Shown here in pieces: positions 7,406-15,026 of a DNA stretch of 37,899 nt. Numbering within the stretch: position 1 is the stretch's first letter; every line of letters starts with the position of its first letter. This DNA comes from JACMRI01 sp043778625 (GTDB taxonomy: Bacteria > Bacteroidota > Bacteroidia > UBA4408), in contig JAYWFU010000151.1 of the NCBI GenBank assembly GCA_043778625.1, positions 1-37,899 on the forward strand, written 5' to 3'. The notes under the pieces were generated by a model that was given only the letters and a program-made list of their open reading frames with translations, did no database searches and was not told where the DNA came from. A program made the translations under genes and the position numbers.

Positions 7406-9202
7406 TTAATAGCAGTACTTGTTATTATCAACCAACTGAGTAGCTACCTTTTGACGGGCTTCCTTAACATTAAAGGCTTCCGTTTTTGTAAAACGTTTTA
7501 AGCCCATTAACATCATGCGTAGTTCATCGCCTTCGGCAAACGAATTTAAGGCATCTTTAGCCGCTTTGTTTATTTTGTCAGCAGCATCGTATATGTATAT
7601 ACGCATCATGGCTAATTGTGCTTCGCAAGCGGCTTCGCCACGTATGCCTACTAATTTTTCGGTACGCAACAACACACTTTCTGCAGCGTATATCTCAATA
7701 AGCACATCAGCAATATTCATTAATATTTCTTGCTCTTTGCTTAATGTTGCCATTAGTTTTTGTACGGCAGCACCTGCTACCATTAAACCCGCTTTTTTAA
7801 AGTTAGCTACGTATTTTTTTTCTTGTGCAAATAATGTCGTATCTGCTTCGCCAAATTCAGGTATGCCCATTAACTCGCCAGCCACTGCTTGCGCAGGCCC
7901 CATAAGGTTAAGCTCACCTTTCATGGCACGTTTAAGCATCATGTCCACTGTAAGTAAGCGGTTAATTTCGTTGGTTCCTTCAAATATACGGTTGATACGT
8001 GCATCACGAAACGACCTGTCCATAGGGGCTTCGGCACTATAACCCATACCACCATATATCTGTACGCCTTCATCTACTACGTAGTCTAATGTTTCAGAAC
8101 CATGTACTTTAAGCATAGCACATTCTACCGCAAATTGCTCTACGCCTTTTAGTTTAGCTTTGGCAGCATCCATTCCTCCAGCTTCTAGTGCGGTTATTGC
8201 ATCTTCAATGTTTTGCGTAGCACGATACACGGCACTTTCGCTGGCATAAATTTTAACCGCTTGTTCAGCTAATTTAAACCGAATAGCACCGTATTTACTA
8301 ATTGGTCGACCAAATTGGTTACGCTCATTAGCATAATTAACCGCTTGCGACACCACTAATTTTGAAGCACCAATACAAGCACCTGCTAACTTAATACGGC
8401 CAATATTCAAGATATTTACCGCTATTTTAAAACCGTTTTCACGCTCGCTTAATAGGTTTTCAATAGGTACTAAACAGTCGTTAAAAAACACTTGGCGTGT
8501 GCTACTGCCTTTAATACCCATTTTATGCTCTTCAGCATTTAAGGTAATACCTCCAAACGATTTTTCTACAATAAATGCTGATAAATTAGCATCGTCGTCA
8601 ATCTTAGCAAATACAGTAAATACATCGGCAAAACCGCCGTTGGTAATCCACATTTTTTGTCCGTTTAATACATAGTGTGTACCTGCAGCATTTAGTTTAG
8701 CGCTTGTTTTACCACTGTTAGCATCGCTACCGCTTGCTGGCTCAGTAAGGCAATAGCAGCCTTTCCATTCGCCGCTGGCTAACTTAGGTATGTACTTGGC
8801 TTTTTGCGCTTCGTTACCGTAGTATAGTATGGGCAATGTACCAATACCTGTGTGTGCGCTTAACGCTACCGATGCCGAGTATCCTGCGCCTGTAGCTTCG
8901 GTGGTAAGCATACCTGTTGTAAAATCAAAACCTAGTCCTCCGTAGGCTTCAGGTATTGATATTCCTAAAATACCTAACTCGCCTGCTTTTTCCATGATAG
9001 ACGGCATTAAGCCTTCCTCCTGTGCCTCAATACGAGTGATGTTAGGATACACTTCTTGCGCTAAGAAATCTTCGCACATTTTTTTCATCATTAGCTGTTC
9101 TTCTGTCCATTGTTCAGGAATAAAAACATCAGCTGCTGCGGTTTCTTTAATTAAAAATTCTCCGCCTTTGGTTAAGTTTTGGGTTGTGGTTGTTGTGCTC
9201 AT
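7406..9202 (-). CDS. Acyl-CoA dehydrogenase with C-terminal extension (FadE-type)
   Basis: This FAD enzyme catalyses the first step of beta-oxidation, making trans-2-enoyl-CoA. The 598 residues comprise a standard dehydrogenase core of about 430 residues plus a helical C-terminal domain of about 160, as in long-chain enzymes of Bacteroidota and Firmicutes. Visible signatures are CYCLTEPASGSDANS and WITNGGFADVF in the middle domain, RNQFGRPISKYGAIRFKLAE, and VQIYGGMGYSAEAPMDRSFR followed by RIFEGTNEINRL. The Glu in FEGT occupies the usual catalytic-base position. It is the last gene of the minus-strand fatty-acid operon and ends at the bidirectional hairpin. Electrons would pass to electron-transfer flavoprotein, which is not encoded here. 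Confidence 0.96.
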   Translation of the reverse strand: MSTTTTTQNLTKGGEFLIKETAAADVFIPEQWTEEQLMMKKMCEDFLAQEVYPNITRIEAQEEGLMPSIMEKAGELGILGISIPEAYGGLGFDFTTGMLTTEATGAGYSASVALSAHTGIGTLPILYYGNEAQKAKYIPKLASGEWKGCYCLTEPASGSDANSGKTSAKLNAAGTHYVLNGQKMWITNGGFADVFTVFAKIDDDANLSAFIVEKSFGGITLNAEEHKMGIKGSSTRQVFFNDCLVPIENLLSERENGFKIAVNILNIGRIKLAGACIGASKLVVSQAVNYANERNQFGRPISKYGAIRFKLAEQAVKIYASESAVYRATQNIEDAITALEAGGMDAAKAKLKGVEQFAVECAMLKVHGSETLDYVVDEGVQIYGGMGYSAEAPMDRSFRDARINRIFEGTNEINRLLTVDMMLKRAMKGELNLMGPAQAVAGELMGIPEFGEADTTLFAQEKKYVANFKKAGLMVAGAAVQKLMATLSKEQEILMNIADVLIEIYAAESVLLRTEKLVGIRGEAACEAQLAMMRIYIYDAADKINKAAKDALNSFAEGDELRMMLMGLKRFTKTEAFNVKEARQKVATQLVDNNKYCY

Positions 9203-9222
9203 TTTTTTTAGTTGTTTATTGT

Positions 9223-9615
9223 TTAATTAATTTTTAAAGTTTCTTTTATCTCCAGTGTTGCTGAGCCTTTTACAGTTTTGTACAATGTATCTTTTACATA
9301 CACATTTACAATGAACGCATTGGGTTTAATGGCAGTATCGGTAGTGGTGTATACTGCGTTGATGTACAATTCATCGCCTAAGGCAGCATAATGCTCGCCG
9401 CGCCAGTATCTGCTAGGATACTCGTTAGGTGCATATACAATAGCTTTGCGTGTGTTGGTAGCGTAGTAATAATCCGAATTATAATTAATAGTTACACCAG
9501 TGTTATTGGGTATAATAACTTCGTATAATACGCTGTTACTAGCATCATTGCTCGTTTTTTTACAACCGAACAACGCTACTACTAACACAACTATACTTAC
9601 TAATTTACTATACAT
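9223..9615 (-). CDS. Small putative lipoprotein of unknown function
   Basis: The 130-residue protein has a lipoprotein signal: a hydrophobic N-terminus and lipobox LFGC at residues 15-18, followed by KKTSND. The remainder is predicted beta-rich, with a series of Tyr-containing strands and a C-terminal ATLEIKETLKIN. I do not recognise a family. It sits inside the beta-oxidation operon, 18 bases after the thiolase stop and 20 bases before the dehydrogenase start. Its start codon lies within the palindrome TATACATGTATA (9609-9620), which is also found at the porin start. Periplasmic or outer-membrane anchoring is inferred. A lipid-related role is suggested only by position. Confidence 0.8.
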   Translation of the reverse strand: MYSKLVSIVVLVVALFGCKKTSNDASNSVLYEVIIPNNTGVTINYNSDYYYATNTRKAIVYAPNEYPSRYWRGEHYAALGDELYINAVYTTTDTAIKPNAFIVNVYVKDTLYKTVKGSATLEIKETLKIN

Positions 9616-9620
9616 GTATA
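9609..9620. promoter_or_regulatory. Palindrome TATACATGTATA on the lipoprotein start codon
   Basis: This is a perfect 12-bp palindrome whose centre is the start codon region of the lipoprotein gene. The same 12-mer occurs at 15014-15025 on the porin start, and I saw no third copy in the window. It is a candidate operator for the MarR regulator encoded at 14482-14931. The sequence and the shared position are seen; regulator binding is inferred. Confidence 0.35.
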
Positions 9621-9633
9621 ATAATTAATCGTA

Positions 9634-10812
9634 TTAATTAATTAACTCAAACACGCCAGCAGCACCTTGCCCTGTACCTATGCACATACTTACCACACCG
9701 TATTTTTTGTTTTGACGGCGTAGCTCGCTAAACAATTGTACTGATAACTTAGCGCCCGTGCACCCTAGCGGATGCCCCAACGCAATTGCGCCACCATTTA
9801 CATTAATAATATCAGGATTTAAACCTAACTCTCTAATACACGCTAACGATTGCGATGCAAAGGCCTCGTTTAATTCAATTAAATCAATATCGTTTTGTGT
9901 TAAGCCTGCTGCCTTAATAGCCTTTGGTATAGCGGCTATTGGGCCAATACCCATGATACGTGGTGGCACGCCTGCCACAGCGTGCGATACTAAGCGTGCA
10001 ATAGGTTTTAAGCCTAATTCGTTTACCATACGCTCACTCATTACGAGTACAAATGCAGCGCCATCGCTGGTTTGCGACGAGTTACCTGCCGTAACTGAAC
10101 CTATGGCCGAAAACACTGGTTTTAATTTTGCCAAAGCTTCTATTGAAGTGTCGGCACGAGGACCTTCGTCGTTGGCTACGGTGTAGGTTTTTGTTTTACG
10201 CTTCATGTTTTCGTCCACGTAAGTTTCAGTAACATTTACAGGCACAATTTCATCAGTAAACTTACCAGCTTTAATAGCTGCAAATGCTTTTTGGTGCGAG
10301 TTAAAGGCAAATAAATCTTGATCTTCGCGGCTTACTTTGTATTCGTTAGCTACTGCTTCGGCGGTTAAGCCCATACCCCAGTACCAATCAGGATGTTCCT
10401 TTGCTACCACAGGGTTAGGGATAACTCTCCATCCGCCCATTGGTATAAGGCTCATACTCTCGGTTCCGCCTGCTACTATACACTCGGCCATGCCTGCACG
10501 TATTTTGGCGGTAGCCATAGCTATGGTTTCTAGCCCCGAGGCGCAATAACGGTTTACGGTTACGCCCGCTACCTTATCAGTACTTAACGACATTAACGAT
10601 ATTAAACGCCCTACGTTTAAGCCATGCTCCGCCTCAGGCATTGCGTTGCCAACTATTATGTCGTCTATACGCTCTTGATCTAGGTTAGGTACTGATGCTA
10701 TTAAATGCTTAATTACATTGGCCGCCAAATCATCAGGGCGATAAAATTTAAAACCGCCACGTGTGGCTTTACCTACTGCACTGCGGAATCCCGCTACTAT
10801 GTATGCTTCCAT
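9634..10812 (-). CDS. fadA: Acetyl-CoA C-acyltransferase (3-ketoacyl-CoA thiolase)
   Basis: This enzyme performs the last step of beta-oxidation, CoA-dependent cleavage of 3-ketoacyl-CoA to acetyl-CoA and a shortened acyl-CoA. The 392-residue length is standard. The nucleophilic Cys is residue 90 (NRYCASGLET), the catalytic His is in NGGAIALGHPLGCTGAK (about residue 347), and the second Cys is in SMCIGTGQGAAG (about residue 377). GGTESMS and the LNEAFASQ motif are also intact. It lies between the RCC1-like gene and the lipoprotein gene in the operon that also encodes the FadN-type and acyl-CoA dehydrogenase enzymes. The order FadN-FadA-FadE resembles the Bacillus fadNAE operon. The protein should be cytoplasmic and tetrameric, as usual for the family. 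Confidence 0.96.
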   Translation of the reverse strand: MEAYIVAGFRSAVGKATRGGFKFYRPDDLAANVIKHLIASVPNLDQERIDDIIVGNAMPEAEHGLNVGRLISLMSLSTDKVAGVTVNRYCASGLETIAMATAKIRAGMAECIVAGGTESMSLIPMGGWRVIPNPVVAKEHPDWYWGMGLTAEAVANEYKVSREDQDLFAFNSHQKAFAAIKAGKFTDEIVPVNVTETYVDENMKRKTKTYTVANDEGPRADTSIEALAKLKPVFSAIGSVTAGNSSQTSDGAAFVLVMSERMVNELGLKPIARLVSHAVAGVPPRIMGIGPIAAIPKAIKAAGLTQNDIDLIELNEAFASQSLACIRELGLNPDIINVNGGAIALGHPLGCTGAKLSVQLFSELRRQNKKYGVVSMCIGTGQGAAGVFELIN

Positions 10813-10834
10813 GTTATATGTGTTATTTAAATAG

Positions 10835-12007
10835 TTATTCTTTTATTAATTTATGAATTGTAGTTATATCATTATTCATTTTTATACTTACTAAGTATGT
10901 ACCCATACTCAAATCAGCAATGTTTACGGTTAAATTAGAAGATTGTACAACTATTTTTCCTGCTAAATCCATTACATTAATTTGAGCTAACTCTGCAAGA
11001 TTAATTCCTGTAATTATGAATTTATTAGTAGTTGGGTTAGGGCTCAACAAAATCGATGAAGCATTAGTAGTTGCTTTAATAGTTGTAGCTATACAGGCAG
11101 TTCCTATTTGCACAGGTAAAGGTCTATCTATTTTAGTGCCGTCACCTAAATTACCTGTATAGCTGTTGCCCCACGCCCACAATGTTCCGTCGTTAGCTAT
11201 TAATGAACCATTAGTATAATAGGTTGAATAATTAGCTGCAAGATTTTTCCAATTAGTACTTAACCCTATTTGTGTTTGCGTGTATAAGTCCCATAATGTT
11301 CCATCAGACTTTAGTCCAAAATCTCCAGATAATTTCATCCAGTTTGTAGCAGTACCAATCTGTGTTTCTGTTGACAAATTCCATAACGTACCATTATTTT
11401 TAACTCCATATCCTCCTGCAGAAATTTCTAACCAGGTTGTAGCAATTCCAATTTGAGTTTCAGTATATAAATCCCAAAAGGTTCCGTTTGTTTTTATTCC
11501 ATATCCAGAATTCATATCGGCTATTTTTTGCCAATTAGTAGCCACACCTATTTGTGTGGGGGTACTGGTATAATAAACATTCCATAAAGTACCGTTATTC
11601 TTTATGGCGAATCTTCCTGATAATATTTTCCAGTCTGTTGCTATACCAATTTGTTTTGGGATATAACTAGAGTCTGTTTCACCCCAAGCCCAAAGAGTAC
11701 CGTTTGACTTGATTCCAAAAGACGAACTACAACCCGCAGCCTCCACTTGTATCCAGTTAGTATCAACACCTATTTGTACTGGAGATAAAGTGTCTGTTGT
11801 TGTACCGTTACCTAATTTTCCATATTCATTTGTACCCCAAGCCCATATAGTTCCGTTTGTTTGAACACCTAAGGTATATGCCCAACCATCACATTTATTT
11901 ACGCTGGTCATTTTCCAACACTGGGCATTAATTGTTATGTTAGCTGTTAATAGCACAGCTGCTACAGTTATAGTTTTTTTCACTATTTTATGAACTATCT
12001 TTTTCAT
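10835..12007 (-). CDS. Secreted RCC1-like repeat protein with T9SS sorting domain
   Basis: The 390-residue protein has a signal peptide (ends near INAQC, residue 30) and seven repeats centred on N/D-G-T-L/I/F-W at about residues 51, 102, 138, 174, 205, 235 and 273. The C-terminal sorting domain begins near ILLSPNPTTNKF (about 319) and ends HKLIKE. The first and last blades keep RCC1-type cores such as AWGTNEYGKLGNGTT. The middle blades are shortened to about 30-36 residues and keep mainly NGTLW...TQIG..TNW. A beta-propeller-like surface protein is likely, with unknown ligand. The gene lies inside the fatty-acid operon between fadN and fadA, yet nothing links it to lipid metabolism. Its DNA appears more A+T-rich than its neighbours, so recent insertion is plausible. 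Confidence 0.88.
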   Translation of the reverse strand: MKKIVHKIVKKTITVAAVLLTANITINAQCWKMTSVNKCDGWAYTLGVQTNGTIWAWGTNEYGKLGNGTTTDTLSPVQIGVDTNWIQVEAAGCSSSFGIKSNGTLWAWGETDSSYIPKQIGIATDWKILSGRFAIKNNGTLWNVYYTSTPTQIGVATNWQKIADMNSGYGIKTNGTFWDLYTETQIGIATTWLEISAGGYGVKNNGTLWNLSTETQIGTATNWMKLSGDFGLKSDGTLWDLYTQTQIGLSTNWKNLAANYSTYYTNGSLIANDGTLWAWGNSYTGNLGDGTKIDRPLPVQIGTACIATTIKATTNASSILLSPNPTTNKFIITGINLAELAQINVMDLAGKIVVQSSNLTVNIADLSMGTYLVSIKMNNDITTIHKLIKE

Positions 12008-12039
12008 TTTTTTAATTAGTTACTTGTCTTTATATTTTT

Positions 12040-14445
12040 TTAATTACGCAACACCTTACCCCCTGTTAATATGCTTTGCATGCGCTCCAATGTTTTGCGT
12101 TGTGTGCATAGGCTCAAAAAGGCTTCGCGCTCTAGGTCTAACAAGTATTGCTCGCTTACCATTGTGGGTGCTGATAGGTCGCCACCCGCTAATACATAGC
12201 CTAATTTTTCGGAAATAACTTGGTCGTGCTCACTCATGTAATTACCACTTTTCATACTGTTAGCACCTACATACGTAAGCCCTAATGCTTGGTTGCCTAA
12301 CACTCTAATATCCTTGCGCTTAGCAGGCATTGTATAGCCTGCATCTGCTAACTTAATACATTCTGCTTTAGCTATGGCTAATTGGCGCGAACGTGAGGTC
12401 ACTACTTTATCAATACCCTTGCGGAATATACCTAAATCAAAGGCTTCGTAAGCACTGGTAGCTACCTTGGCTTGACCTATAGTAAGAAATTTATCACGAA
12501 ATTGATTTAACTCCAAATCGCCATCACGTAGGCTATCGCTCAAGCGTAGAGCAAACTCCTTAGTACCGCCGCCACCAGGTATAACGCCTACCCCAAACTC
12601 CACTAATCCAATATAGGTTTCGGCGTGTGCCACTACCATATCAGCATGCAAGCACATTTCGCAACCACCACCTAACGTAAGGTTGTGAGGCGCTGCTACT
12701 ACTGGTATTGACGAGTAACGTACGCGCATCATAGTATCTTGAAACGCTTTAATAGCAAAATTCAATTCGTCCCACTCTTGCTCAGCGGCCAACATAAACA
12801 CCATGCCTAAGTTAGCACCTGCGCTAAAGTTAGCTCCTTCGTTAGAGATAACCACTCCACGATAACCGTTCTCAGCCATTTCAATAGCTTTGGTAACGCC
12901 CGCTAATACTTCGCCGCCAATGGTGTTCATCTTAGTATGAAACTCCACGTTAAGTATTCCGTCGCCAATATCGGTTATAGTTACACCTGAGTTTTTCCAC
13001 ACTACTTTAGTATCACGTAGCGTATCTAAAGCAATACTATTTTCGGCACCTGGTATTGGTAAATAGGTTTTGGTAGCAATGTCGTAAAACTTACGCGTAG
13101 CATTTTCAATTTTGTAAAACGAGGTATTGCCTGCCGCTAAAAACTCCGTAACCCACACTGCTGGAGCTTTACCGCCTTGCGTCATCATTTCGGTAGCTTT
13201 TTGCACACCTATGGCGTCCCAGTATTCAAACGGACCTAAATCCCAACCGAAGCCAGCCTTCATGGCATCGTCAATTTGATATAACGAATCAGTAATTTCA
13301 GGTATGCGATTGCTCACGTATTGAAACAAGCCCATAAATGTAGCACGATAAAACTCGCCAGCTTTGTCCTTGCCTGCTACTAATACTTTAACTCTATCTT
13401 TAAGGTTATCAATGGTTTTGGTAGCTTCTAACGTAGCAAACTTAACTTTAACTGATGGTTGATATTCCATAGTAGTTAGGTTTAATGCTTGTATTTCGCT
13501 TTTGCCATTAGCGCCTTTTACTTTTTTGTAAAAACCTTGTCCTGTTTTATCGCCTAGCCATTTGTTATCTACCATTTTTTGCAAGTATGATGGTAATGTA
13601 AATTCAGCCTTAGCTTCGTCGTTAGGGCAATTAGCCGCCACGCCGTTAGCCACGTGTACCAAGGTGTCTAAGCCTACAACATCGCCCGTACGGAAGGTAG
13701 CCGATTTAGGACGACCTAACACAGGGCCCGTAAGTTTATCCACCTCCTCTACGGTTAAGCCCATTTTTTCTACCACGTGCAACATGGCCATAATACCAAA
13801 CACGCCTACACGGTTAGCAATAAATGCGGGAGTATCTTTGCACAATACCATAGTTTTACCTAGGAACAAATCGCCGTAGTGCATTAAGAAATCAACCACT
13901 GCAGGCGAGGTGCTAGGAGTAGGAATTATCTCTAATAGTTTTAAATAACGGGGCGGATTAAAAAAGTGTGTGCCACAAAAGTGCGCTTTAAAATCATCAG
14001 TACGACTGTCCAACATTTGATGAATAGGAATACCCGATGTGTTAGAGGTAATAAGTGTGCCAGGTTTGCGAAACTTTTCTACTTGTTCAAATACTTTTTG
14101 TTTGATAGCCAAATTTTCTACCACTACTTCAATAGTCCAATCGGCAGATGCAATATCTTTCATGTTGTCGTCAAAATTACCAGTAGTAATGCGGCTTGCA
14201 AAACGCTTGTCGTATATAGGCGATGGAGTAGATTTTAATGCAAACTGCAAGGCATCGTTTACAATACGATTGCGCACCGCTTTGTGCTCAAGCGTTAAGC
14301 CCTTGGCTACTTCGGCAGCGTTAGGCTCTTTAGGTACAATGTCTAACAATAGTACTTCGCAACCTACGTTAGCAAAATGGCACGCAATGCGGCTTCCCAT
14401 TACTCCTGAGCCTAGTACGGCTACTTTTTTAATTGATCTGTTCAT
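12040..14445 (-). CDS. fadN: 3-hydroxyacyl-CoA dehydrogenase / enoyl-CoA hydratase, FadN type
   Basis: This bifunctional enzyme covers the two middle steps of beta-oxidation, hydration of enoyl-CoA and NAD-dependent oxidation of 3-hydroxyacyl-CoA. The dehydrogenase domain comes first. Its Rossmann motif is VLGSGVMGSRIACHFANVG (residues 10-28), with the catalytic His in HFFNPPRYLKL (160-170) and a helical C-terminal part to about 460. The crotonase-like domain follows at about 490-690, with FSAGANLGM, GGGCEMCLHAD and VEFGVGVIPGGGGTKE, which include both expected Glu residues. This domain order is that of FadN, not of E. coli FadB, where hydratase comes first. The length of 801 residues fits. 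It is the first enzyme gene after the MarR regulator, 36 bases downstream. Confidence 0.95.
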   Translation of the reverse strand: MNRSIKKVAVLGSGVMGSRIACHFANVGCEVLLLDIVPKEPNAAEVAKGLTLEHKAVRNRIVNDALQFALKSTPSPIYDKRFASRITTGNFDDNMKDIASADWTIEVVVENLAIKQKVFEQVEKFRKPGTLITSNTSGIPIHQMLDSRTDDFKAHFCGTHFFNPPRYLKLLEIIPTPSTSPAVVDFLMHYGDLFLGKTMVLCKDTPAFIANRVGVFGIMAMLHVVEKMGLTVEEVDKLTGPVLGRPKSATFRTGDVVGLDTLVHVANGVAANCPNDEAKAEFTLPSYLQKMVDNKWLGDKTGQGFYKKVKGANGKSEIQALNLTTMEYQPSVKVKFATLEATKTIDNLKDRVKVLVAGKDKAGEFYRATFMGLFQYVSNRIPEITDSLYQIDDAMKAGFGWDLGPFEYWDAIGVQKATEMMTQGGKAPAVWVTEFLAAGNTSFYKIENATRKFYDIATKTYLPIPGAENSIALDTLRDTKVVWKNSGVTITDIGDGILNVEFHTKMNTIGGEVLAGVTKAIEMAENGYRGVVISNEGANFSAGANLGMVFMLAAEQEWDELNFAIKAFQDTMMRVRYSSIPVVAAPHNLTLGGGCEMCLHADMVVAHAETYIGLVEFGVGVIPGGGGTKEFALRLSDSLRDGDLELNQFRDKFLTIGQAKVATSAYEAFDLGIFRKGIDKVVTSRSRQLAIAKAECIKLADAGYTMPAKRKDIRVLGNQALGLTYVGANSMKSGNYMSEHDQVISEKLGYVLAGGDLSAPTMVSEQYLLDLEREAFLSLCTQRKTLERMQSILTGGKVLRN

Positions 14446-14481
14446 GTTTCTGGCGTTATATTTTTTAGTAAATAGTTATGT

Positions 14482-14931
14482 TTATTCGTTAATTTTTTGT
14501 TCAGTAAGTTGCGTTATTTTTTGTGCTGTTGCAAAAAAACTATGTAATTCTTTTTCGCTAACGATTTTGCTAATTTCCTTGTTAAAGCTACGCACGGCAT
14601 CTTTGGCCATTTCCTTGGCTTTTTTGCCTTTGGCGGTAAGTGTTATTTTTACTTTGCGCTTGTCTAATTTATCAACAGTGCGGGCTATTAATTTTTCGTC
14701 TTCTAACTTTTTGGTCATTCTTCCAAGCCCTGTACCCTCCACACCTAAGCGTAGTGCTATATCAGTAGCAAACGCCCCCTGTGTGCTATCAATATTTAGC
14801 AAATAATAAGCTATGGTAATATTGCCACCATAATGCTCAGCCTGTAGGTTGTACATACGCGCTATTTGAAACCACGTACTACGAAACGTGCCACACACTG
14901 TTTTTTGTTTGGTATCAATTGGTTTGTTCAT
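14482..14931 (-). CDS. MarR-family transcriptional regulator
   Basis: The 149-residue protein has the winged-helix MarR layout: a dimerisation helix with FQIARMYNLQAEH, then the DNA-reading region with FATDIALRLGVEGTGLGRMTKKLEDEK, then the wing with IARTVDKLDKRKVKITLTAKG, and C-terminal helices. It is the first gene of the beta-oxidation operon and is transcribed away from the porin, so it probably represses both units and responds to a lipid or acyl-CoA. The ligand is inferred from context. A -7 box (14993-15000), a 10-bp direct repeat (14946-14966) and a palindrome (15013-15026) lie in the divergent region. Autoregulation is plausible. Confidence 0.93.
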   Translation of the reverse strand: MNKPIDTKQKTVCGTFRSTWFQIARMYNLQAEHYGGNITIAYYLLNIDSTQGAFATDIALRLGVEGTGLGRMTKKLEDEKLIARTVDKLDKRKVKITLTAKGKKAKEMAKDAVRSFNKEISKIVSEKELHSFFATAQKITQLTEQKINE

Positions 14932-14945
14932 ACTACTTTTATTTG

Positions 14946-14966
14946 TGCGTAATTTATGCGTAATTT
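14946..14966. promoter_or_regulatory. Direct repeat TGCGTAATTT, 11-bp period, upstream of marR
   Basis: TGCGTAATTT occurs at 14946-14955 and again at 14957-14966. The two copies start 11 bp apart, so both face the same side of the helix. They lie 15-35 bases before the marR start codon, in its probable 5' leader. A transcription-factor site is possible. The repeat is seen; its function is inferred. Confidence 0.3.
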
Positions 14967-14992
14967 GTAACTATAGTGTTTATATGCTCATT

Positions 14993-15000
14993 CAAATATA
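14993..15000 (-). promoter_or_regulatory. Bacteroidota-type -7 box for the marR-fad operon
   Basis: On the minus strand the sequence is TATATTTG, a full match to the Bacteroidota -7 consensus TAnnTTTG. It lies about 62 bases before the marR ATG. A clear -33 TTTG is not seen at 19-21 bases spacing. That position is occupied by the 15013-15026 palindrome. Confidence 0.45.
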
Positions 15001-15012
15001 CAAATTAATTTA

Positions 15013-15026
15013 TTATACATGTATAA
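15013..15026. promoter_or_regulatory. 14-bp palindrome on the porin start codon and marR promoter
   Basis: TTATACATGTATAA is a perfect 14-bp palindrome that contains the porin ATG (15019-15021). On the minus strand it spans roughly the interval between the expected -33 and -7 elements of the marR promoter. A protein bound here could block both divergent units. The inner 12 bases repeat at 9609-9620. MarR-family operators are often palindromes, but binding here is inferred. Confidence 0.4.

Noticed and set aside
7515..8042. A 175-codon plus-strand frame inside the acyl-CoA dehydrogenase gene
   Set aside because: Antisense shadow of a gene with clear catalytic motifs; its Ser/Ala/Asn-rich translation resembles nothing functional.
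14039..14806. A 255-codon open frame on the plus strand across marR and fadN
   Set aside because: It is antisense to two well-supported genes and its translation is low in complexity with no domain. It exists because the opposite strand is a strongly biased coding frame.
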